12,182 bases of DNA, from NCBI GenBank assembly GCA_024408695.1, contig JAKSUU010000014.1:1-12182 (forward strand), written 5' to 3'. Of the stretch, positions 6,861 through 12,182 are shown in pieces (the first letter of the stretch is position 1; each line of letters opens with the position of its first letter). Both the position numbers and the translations under genes were made by a program. The notes beneath the pieces are model-generated. The model did no database searches, had not been told where the DNA came from, and saw only the letters and a program-made list of their open reading frames with translations. This stretch comes from Coriobacteriales bacterium. GTDB lineage: Bacteria; Actinomycetota; Coriobacteriia; Coriobacteriales; QAMH01.

Positions 6861-6892
6861 GCAACACTAAGGTTACCGTTCCCAAGTGTTGC
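6861..6892 (-). repeat. Inverted, diverged copy of the gltX-upstream repeat
   Basis: The reverse complement matches the 32-base core of copy 1 (5202-5233) at 29 of 32 positions. Its own ends form a perfect 8-bp stem (GCAACACT with AGTGTTGC). It starts 6 bases after the gltX stop. No T tract follows on either strand, so it is not a good terminator despite its position between convergent genes. Confidence 0.8.
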
Positions 6893-6912
6893 GTCCGTTC
6901 CCCTTGCGTTGC
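6893..6912 (-). repeat. Degenerate fragment of the same repeat
   Basis: CCGTTCCCC followed by TTGCGTTGC resembles the right half of 6861-6892 with a few changes. It ends 3 bases before the stop codon of the convergent degV gene (6916-6918). Confidence 0.5.
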
Positions 6913-6915
6913 GGT

Positions 6916-7782
6916 TTATGCGCAGGCAGATTTTGTCAAGAATAAAACTCCAATACAATGTGGCCCACAATGAGAACCAATCGTGCAACTAGCATACGAT
7001 TTATGAATTGTTGCACCTGGCAATAGCCCTTGCACGTATTCAACGTAGCCATCAATAATAGAGTCGTCTTCGAAACCTGTTGATGTTACAAAAACATCAT
7101 CTAAAATGATGTCATCGTATTTTTTAATTTGATCTGCCATATATTTGCGAATAACTTTGTCGGATGGACCGCGATATAATTTGCCTACGCTCATGGAAGC
7201 ATCATTATTGTGAACTGTAATTTGTGGTTTGAAGTTTAAAGCTTTTCCGATGTGCGAAGCGATTGTTGGACACCTTCCGCCGGCAGCTAAAAATTCAAGA
7301 GTGTCTAAAACAAAAGAGGCATGTGAACAATTGCGAATTTTTAAGGCGTTTTTGTATACCTCTTCAATAGTTTTGCCTGCTTGAAGTTGCTTTCCTGCGG
7401 CAATAACTTGCAATCCTGTGCCAGTTGACAAAGATTGTGAATCAACAACATATACTCCATCTAAAGACTGACCTGCCATAATGGCGTTATTGCAGGCACT
7501 CGACAAAGAAGACCCTAAGCAAAAATGCAAAACTTTATAGCCTTGATTGGTGAATTGTTTAAAATATTCCATAAAAACGCCTGGAGAAGCTGCAGCAGTT
7601 TTAGGGAGTTCCCCATCTTTATAGAAGCCTTCATATATTGTTTCTACTTTTATGTCGACATTGTCTTTATAATCCTCACCTTTGTAAATAATGTGATAAG
7701 GAAAATATTCAACATTATATTTTTCCTTAAGCTCGTCCGACAAATCACAAGTTGAATCGGCACTTAGAATAATTTTTTCCAT
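6916..7782 (-). CDS. DegV family lipid-binding protein
   Basis: DegV proteins bind a long-chain fatty acid in a two-domain fold. In Firmicutes some members (FakB) present the acid to the FakA kinase. The 288-residue product has the opening motif SADSTCDL (7-14), PKTAAASPGVF (60-70, the family PKTSxPSPxxF site), a GSSLSSA loop (90-96), DSQSLSTG (114-121) and LDTLEFLAAGGR (159-170). It ends with a TIGSHCGPHCIGV motif. These cover both ligand-contacting loops and the length is typical. The start has AAAGGA 9 bases upstream (minus strand, 7792-7797). No fakA partner is in the window. It is convergent with gltX and divergent from the ATP-grasp fusion gene, with which it may share a control region. 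Family call is firm, ligand unknown. Confidence 0.93.
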   Translation of the reverse strand: MEKIILSADSTCDLSDELKEKYNVEYFPYHIIYKGEDYKDNVDIKVETIYEGFYKDGELPKTAAASPGVFMEYFKQFTNQGYKVLHFCLGSSLSSACNNAIMAGQSLDGVYVVDSQSLSTGTGLQVIAAGKQLQAGKTIEEVYKNALKIRNCSHASFVLDTLEFLAAGGRCPTIASHIGKALNFKPQITVHNNDASMSVGKLYRGPSDKVIRKYMADQIKKYDDIILDDVFVTSTGFEDDSIIDGYVEYVQGLLPGATIHKSYASCTIGSHCGPHCIGVLFLTKSACA

Positions 7783-7814
7783 TGGTATTAATCCTTTAAT
7801 ATTAAATAGTTAAC

Positions 7815-7822
7815 ATTATAAT
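7815..7822. promoter_or_regulatory. Overlapping divergent -10 boxes between degV and the fusion gene
   Basis: ATTATAAT reads as TATAAT on both strands: plus 7817-7822 towards the fusion gene, minus 7815-7820 towards degV. The two starts are only 62 bases apart. -35 regions are weak on both sides. If both are used, the two promoters would compete for the same site. Confidence 0.45.
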
Positions 7823-7844
7823 TGTAATAGACTTGTTTTTTTGA

Positions 7845-10082
7845 ATGCTAAATATTATGAATAAAGATACTGTTGCAAAAATTGCCATACTTCAACAATT
7901 TGGCGATTTGAATTATGCATTAAGCTTACGTTATTACTATATAGATTATTTTAGAGCCGCCGGACTTGATTGTTGCGTTATTGCTTATGATGAAGATTTG
8001 CAACGCTTTGAGCAAAGCCTTACAAGTTTTGATGGCATTGTTATTTGTGGTGGTGATGACCTTAATTTGCGTGATGATGGCTTTGCTTGTAGTTTTGATG
8101 AAGCTTGCTTGCGTCAAAAATGTGAAATTATTGCGTGTCGTGTTGCGGCTAACAATAACATTCCATTTTTTGGCATTTGTCGAGGTCATCAAGTTGCAAA
8201 TCTTGCATTTGGCGGTAGTATTTACAAAGATGTACCCAGTGAATATAAAACAAGTATCAAGCATAATAATGATTTGGCTGATGATGCTAGTGATCTGAAT
8301 AAAACGCACCATTTACTTTATATAGACCAAAAATTTGGACTTTATAAGTTACTCAGCAAAGAAAGTATTTTAGTAAATTCGTATCATCATCAAGGTGTAA
8401 AAGAACTTGCATCTTGTTTTGATATTTGTGCATACACAAAAGATGGTCTAATTGAGGCATTTATGCATAAAAGCTGCGATTTTTTCTTAGGGGTTCAATT
8501 TCATCCAGAGCTTATGCCATTAAGTGAAGACACACAACAACTGGCTTTATCTTTTGCCCAGGCATGTAGGTCTTATCATATAAACAACATTGCGAATTTT
8601 AATTTGTCGAATTCAATCAATGGTTTTAACCAGCAAGTTTATACTTTAAATCCACAGCCTAAATTTGCCGAAAGCTATGTTGAAAGTATCTGTTTTCCTA
8701 AGTCTAAAAATTTAGAATACGAACAAGAATTTTTATTCGAAATGCAAAGTCTCAATGGCGATGAAGCTTCGCGTCGTGCTGCCTGGGACTACATAAAATC
8801 TTCAACCGCAATTTTTGCAGGAATCCCAGTATATACTTCGTTTGTACCCAAATTATTCGATCAAAATACTTATGATTTTTGCAAAATTAGTGTAGATAAA
8901 ATTTATAAAATCTTATGCAAGGTGATTGAGCGTTTTAAGCAAGATGTGCAATATCGCAATTTATTCAATTATGATGAACGCTTGCTTGAACTCATGCTTT
9001 TGCCCGCTCAGGTTGATGCACCCCTTCCATTTGCACGTTTTGATTTTTTCTTGGATGAGCAAAATTTCAATATGAAATTCTGTGAGTTTAACACCGATGG
9101 TTCTAGCGGCATGAATGAAAATCGTGAAGCTTATTTGAGCATTCAAAATTCTGCAAGCTATAAAGCTTTTTGCAAAAATCATGACTGTCATGTTGATACT
9201 GAGTATCTATTTGAAGGATGGGTTGACAAATTCTTAGAGATATATAAAACCTATCCAAAGGCCAAGGATAATCCACATATTTGCATTGTTGATTATTTAG
9301 AAAATGGCGTGACTGAAGAATTTAAACTTTATGGACATATATTTGAAGAGCGTGGCTATAAATTTAGCATTTATGACATTCGCAATCTTGAATATGATGG
9401 TAAAAACTTGATAGGAAAACGTGCGTTTTATGGGCAAGATGGTGCTATTATTGATGCGCTTTGGCGTCGTAGCGTTGCTAGTGATTGTCTGCGTTTTTAT
9501 AATGAATCCCTTGCTTATTTTAATGCAATAAAAGATGATAATGTGTTTATAATAGGCTCATTCGCAACAAATATTGTTCACGACAAACAAATATTCAGAG
9601 TTCTTCATAACCCACAAACAAGTGCGTTTTTAGATAATGATGAACAAGATTTTATTAAAAGACATGTTCCTTTTACAAGTTATTTGGATGAAAAATATGT
9701 CAATCTAGACAAAATTATTGACGAAAAGGATGCATGGGTTATTAAACCCTGCGATGGTTATGGCTCAAGCGATGTTTGTGTAGGACGTGATTTTTCTGCT
9801 TCAGAGTGGTCGAAAATAATACATGAACATGCTAATTCAAAAACCGGTTTCCCGTTTTTGGCTCAAGAATTTTGTTCTTTTTATAAATCTAGCGCCCTTC
9901 CTTTTTATGATGAAGAATGCGATTATACTGCAAATCCATATTTGTATAATAATCTCTCTGGCTTGTTTGCCATAGATGGAAAGTTCAGCGGTATTTTTTC
10001 TCGTCTTGGACCAAACAGTATTATTTTAGGCAAGCGTGGAGGAGTTACTGCCCCAACCATATGGGTGGATGTGCAGCGCTGA
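7845..10082 (+). CDS. Fusion of peptidase C26 / class I amidotransferase-like hydrolase and glutathionylspermidine-synthase-like ATP-grasp ligase
   Basis: The 745-residue protein has two enzyme domains. Residues about 10-245 match the gamma-glutamyl-GABA hydrolase (PuuD, peptidase C26) pattern: GGDD (69-72), nucleophile elbow GICRGHQ with Cys112, VNSYHHQGVK (177-186), and the His220-Glu222 pair in FHPE. Residues about 270-745 match the GSP-synthase type of ATP-grasp: ARFDFFLDE, CEFNTDGSSG (413-422), a DKQIFRVLHN stretch, KPCDGYGSSD (634-643), AQEF (673-676) and SRLGP (719-723) near the end. By homology the first half hydrolyses a gamma-glutamyl or similar amide and the second ligates one using ATP. 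E. coli Gss joins the same two activities with an unrelated CHAP amidase. All catalytic residues I can identify are present. There is no signal peptide, so it is likely cytoplasmic. There is no clear ribosome binding site before ATG 7845 or the in-frame ATG 7857. Substrate unknown. Confidence 0.85.
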   Translation: MLNIMNKDTVAKIAILQQFGDLNYALSLRYYYIDYFRAAGLDCCVIAYDEDLQRFEQSLTSFDGIVICGGDDLNLRDDGFACSFDEACLRQKCEIIACRVAANNNIPFFGICRGHQVANLAFGGSIYKDVPSEYKTSIKHNNDLADDASDLNKTHHLLYIDQKFGLYKLLSKESILVNSYHHQGVKELASCFDICAYTKDGLIEAFMHKSCDFFLGVQFHPELMPLSEDTQQLALSFAQACRSYHINNIANFNLSNSINGFNQQVYTLNPQPKFAESYVESICFPKSKNLEYEQEFLFEMQSLNGDEASRRAAWDYIKSSTAIFAGIPVYTSFVPKLFDQNTYDFCKISVDKIYKILCKVIERFKQDVQYRNLFNYDERLLELMLLPAQVDAPLPFARFDFFLDEQNFNMKFCEFNTDGSSGMNENREAYLSIQNSASYKAFCKNHDCHVDTEYLFEGWVDKFLEIYKTYPKAKDNPHICIVDYLENGVTEEFKLYGHIFEERGYKFSIYDIRNLEYDGKNLIGKRAFYGQDGAIIDALWRRSVASDCLRFYNESLAYFNAIKDDNVFIIGSFATNIVHDKQIFRVLHNPQTSAFLDNDEQDFIKRHVPFTSYLDEKYVNLDKIIDEKDAWVIKPCDGYGSSDVCVGRDFSASEWSKIIHEHANSKTGFPFLAQEFCSFYKSSALPFYDEECDYTANPYLYNNLSGLFAIDGKFSGIFSRLGPNSIILGKRGGVTAPTIWVDVQR

Positions 10083-10443
10083 TTTACTGTAATAGTGGCA
10101 CACAAAATTTAATCCTTTATTCTTTCTGCGCAGTAATATTTATACAAATTTTTTACAAATCGTATGAATTAATTTATATATCGCTTTTAAACAAACTTGC
10201 ATTTAATGATGAATATTTTAGAATTAATTTAGTAAAAATTCAGTAATTTTTTAGAGTTTCTTTTGTATTTTTTGTTTTCAGTTTAGTTCTATATACTTTA
10301 TTTTTTCATCTTTTACTATAAAGAATTTTATTTAAGGCAATATAAATTCGCCTATATTTTAGATTAAGCTGCCTGCTAGTTCATTGTTTTTAAATTCGCA
10401 CTATGTTTAAATGTGTTTGTCGATTGATTTTGAAGGAGCAAAT
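10083..10443. other. AT-rich intergenic region before yraN
   Basis: These 361 bases are extremely AT-rich. I see no gene: the one longer frame (61 codons from 10061) overlaps the end of the fusion gene out of frame and matches nothing. TATAAA-like boxes occur at 10317-10322 and 10341-10346 without convincing -35 partners. A weak AGGC/GCCT hairpin is around 10335-10353. No strong terminator for the fusion gene is visible. Confidence 0.5.
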
Positions 10444-10830
10444 ATGACAAATACAACTCTTGATAAAAAGACTTTAGGACAGAAAGGAGAAAATGCCGCG
10501 TCTAGCTATTTGGAAGCAGATGGATATGAAATGTGAGATAGAAATTGGCGATGCAAATATGGAGAGGTAGATATAGTAGCAAAATCTCCAGATGAAACAG
10601 TCTGTTTTGTTGAGGTGAAAACAAGAAGCGGAATAAGTGCTGGACTTCCAGAAGATGCAGTTGATGCAAAAAAACAAAGTAAATATGAAAGAATAGCAAT
10701 GTTATATATGGCAGACAAAGAAAATATTGACAACTTGTGCATAAGATTCGATGCCATTGCCATATGCGCAAGCGAAAATAACCATGCTTTACTCCGTCAT
10801 CATAAAGGCTGCTTTGATGGGCGCGGCTAA
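10444..10830 (+). pseudogene. yraN: yraN (UPF0102) nuclease-like gene interrupted by in-frame TGA
   Basis: Read through one TGA (10534-10536, codon 31), the frame gives a 128-codon UPF0102/YraN protein: LGQKGENAASSYLEADGYEM, then the stop, then DRNWRCKYGEVDIVA and FVEVKTRSG. These hold the Asp and Glu-x-Lys residues of the family's restriction-endonuclease-like fold; the cellular role of YraN is unclear, though it usually sits by comM and dprA. In relatives the interrupted position is normally hydrophobic (GYxxLxRNW), so a single TTA to TGA change would explain it. No start codon lies between the stop and the GEVD motif, so a restart would lose the active site. AAGGAG (10433-10438) supports the ATG at 10444. 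The gene uses many AGA and ATA codons, unlike rpsB and tsf. It could be a recent pseudogene, a read-through gene or a sequencing error. Confidence 0.8.
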
Positions 10831-12182
10831 GACATATAGGTCTCAGGTTTGTACTTGCACGCTTCATGGTGTAAGTGCAATTCCTGTAACCGTCGAAATT
10901 GAAATTGGGCCTGGTCTTCCTGGTTTCCATATAGTTGGAATGGGAGATACTTCTGTTCAAGAGGCACGACAGCGAGTTAAAAGTGCGATTAAGTGTGCAG
11001 GTTTTGAGTATAAGAGCAATGCACATGTGGTAGTGAATTTAGCTCCTGCTTCTTTAAAAAAATATGGATCTGGCTTTGATTTGCCAATAGCTTTTGCGTA
11101 TCTTAGTGCTTTAAATATGATTCCTAAGCATTTAATACAAGATAAATTAATTATTGGTGAGCTTGGTCTTGACGGTAGTGTTCATAATGTTAATGGGATT
11201 GTAGCTTGCGCGCTTAAGGCTAAGGAACTTGGTTACGATTTGATTTCGGCTAGCCCAACAGAAACTATGCCTAAGATTAAGGATTTGGTTCATTATTGTT
11301 TAGATGACCTTTTTAATTTGCGTGAGCACTTGCAAAATAATACAGATCTTAAAAAATATAAACATACTAACGGCAAAGATTTTAGAAAAAATAAATTAGA
11401 TTATAAGGATGTCGTTGGTCAAAAAGTCGCTATAAGAGCACTAACAATTGCCGCTGCTGGGGGTCATGGTATTTTACTTTTTGGTCCTCCTGGATCTGGT
11501 AAATCAATGTTAGCTAAACGTTTTAATACAATTTTGCCTTCGTTGTTGCAGGATGAAATTTTAGAATGTGCAGTTATTCATTCTGTTGCAGGAGAAGATG
11601 TGTCTTCAATTGCTGCAGGTATTCGACCCTTTAGAAGTCCACATCATAGTGCAACAGTTCCATCTTTAGTAGGTGGGGGAACACCAATAAGGCCAGGTGA
11701 GGCATCGTTAGCCCATCTAGGAGTGTTATTTTTAGATGAACTCGGCGAGTTTTCAAATTCGTCTTTGCAAGCACTGCGGCAACCAATTGAAGATGGAGAA
11801 ATATTATTGTGTCGTGCGGAAGGACGGGCGCGTTTTCCTGCTAAGTTTCAGTTGCTTGCAGCTTCTAATCCTTGTCCATGTGGCTTTCTTGGAGATAGAC
11901 ATCATGAATGCAGTTGCAATATTACTCAAATCAATCGATATAAATCTAAATTAGCAGGTCCAATAAAAGATCGTATTGATATGATTTGCGAAGTTCATAG
12001 AACGGATCCTGAACTTGTTTTAGATAGTGGCCAGGGAAAATCTTCTGCACAAATTTTAGAAGAAGTATTGAACGCAAGAGAATTTGCTAAAAAATACGAT
12101 ATTCAAGCCAAACACTTTTCTTCGCTTAAACCGAGTAATGTAATTGAGGAATGTAATCTAAGAAATGAACAAAAAAAGTTAC
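10817..12182 (+). CDS. comM: ComM/YifB family Mg-chelatase-like AAA+ ATPase (3' truncated)
   Basis: ComM is a hexameric helicase that promotes branch migration during integration of transformed DNA; YifB homologues are widespread. The 455 residues seen begin with the N-terminal domain (GPGLPGFHIVGM, 31-42; ARQRVKSAIK; NLAPASLKKYGSGFDLPIA). They continue into the AAA+ module with Walker A GPPGSGKS (223-230), FRSPHHSAT, Walker B VLFLDEL (303-309) and the CPCG motif (353-356) followed by a CSC pair. Full-length members are about 500 residues, so only the last 50 or so are missing off the right edge. The start at 10817 lies inside the last codons of yraN (14-base overlap), with AAAGG at 10804-10808 as ribosome binding site. 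The overlap suggests translational coupling, which the yraN stop codon may disturb. No competence genes beyond this are in view. Confidence 0.95.
   Translation, partial: MGAAKTYRSQVCTCTLHGVSAIPVTVEIEIGPGLPGFHIVGMGDTSVQEARQRVKSAIKCAGFEYKSNAHVVVNLAPASLKKYGSGFDLPIAFAYLSALNMIPKHLIQDKLIIGELGLDGSVHNVNGIVACALKAKELGYDLISASPTETMPKIKDLVHYCLDDLFNLREHLQNNTDLKKYKHTNGKDFRKNKLDYKDVVGQKVAIRALTIAAAGGHGILLFGPPGSGKSMLAKRFNTILPSLLQDEILECAVIHSVAGEDVSSIAAGIRPFRSPHHSATVPSLVGGGTPIRPGEASLAHLGVLFLDELGEFSNSSLQALRQPIEDGEILLCRAEGRARFPAKFQLLAASNPCPCGFLGDRHHECSCNITQINRYKSKLAGPIKDRIDMICEVHRTDPELVLDSGQGKSSAQILEEVLNAREFAKKYDIQAKHFSSLKPSNVIEECNLRNEQKKL

Noticed and set aside
6861..6892. Bidirectional terminator between gltX and degV
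   Set aside because: The hairpin has no T tract after it on either strand; it is better explained as a repeat copy.
10061..10246. 61-codon frame overlapping the end of the fusion gene
   Set aside because: No ribosome binding site, overlaps another gene out of frame, and reads as AT-rich spacer.
10534..10536. Reassigned TGA (Trp or Gly code) or selenocysteine
   Set aside because: Trp is TGG everywhere I read it, no other gene contains an in-frame TGA, the fusion gene ends in TGA, and the family expects a hydrophobic residue here rather than Cys/Sec.
10615..10830. 71-codon frame starting after the yraN stop as a separate gene
   Set aside because: It is the C-terminal part of yraN in the same frame and starts after the active-site residues.

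Overview
The window is AT-rich bacterial DNA with mostly housekeeping genes. Several features point to a low-GC member of the Coriobacteriia (Actinomycetota) or a close relative: the GGGtGRT family protein, the elongation factor G-like GTPase with an EIKRQFTI switch I region, the rpsB-tsf pair, and a repeat family carrying a GGGGACGG core. This placement rests on remembered family distribution, not on a search. Stops are mostly TAA, and all Trp codons I read are TGG, so the standard bacterial code is assumed.

Layout. 1-592: the 3' part of a GGGtGRT family gene. 750-2813: an EF-G-like translational GTPase, followed by an unusually long hairpin terminator (2839-2940). 2941-3292: a gene-free stretch with a perfect 12-bp inverted repeat (3071-3107), a -10 box (3142-3147) and a structured leader with two mutually exclusive hairpins and a possible 28-codon upstream ORF. 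3293-5115: rpsB and tsf, closed by a classic terminator (5138-5176). 5199-5278: two identical 35-bp repeats directly upstream of gltX (5341-6855). Behind gltX lies an inverted, diverged copy of the same repeat (6861-6892) and a degenerate fragment (6893-6912).

6916-7782 (minus): a DegV family lipid-binding protein. Divergent from it, 7845-10082 encodes a 745-residue fusion of a peptidase C26 / class I glutamine-amidotransferase-like gamma-glutamyl hydrolase with a glutathionylspermidine-synthase-like ATP-grasp ligase. After a very AT-rich 361-bp gap comes yraN (10444-10830), broken by an in-frame TGA, overlapping comM (10817 to the right edge).

How the genes work together. EF-G-like, S2, EF-Ts and GluRS all serve translation. 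The rpsB leader is placed to give feedback control of S2/EF-Ts. The yraN-comM overlap is a common arrangement near competence and recombination genes such as dprA. The fusion protein is the least ordinary gene here: its two halves predict one enzyme that both makes and breaks an amide bond, as E. coli Gss does for glutathionylspermidine, but with an unrelated hydrolase domain. Its substrate cannot be read from the sequence.
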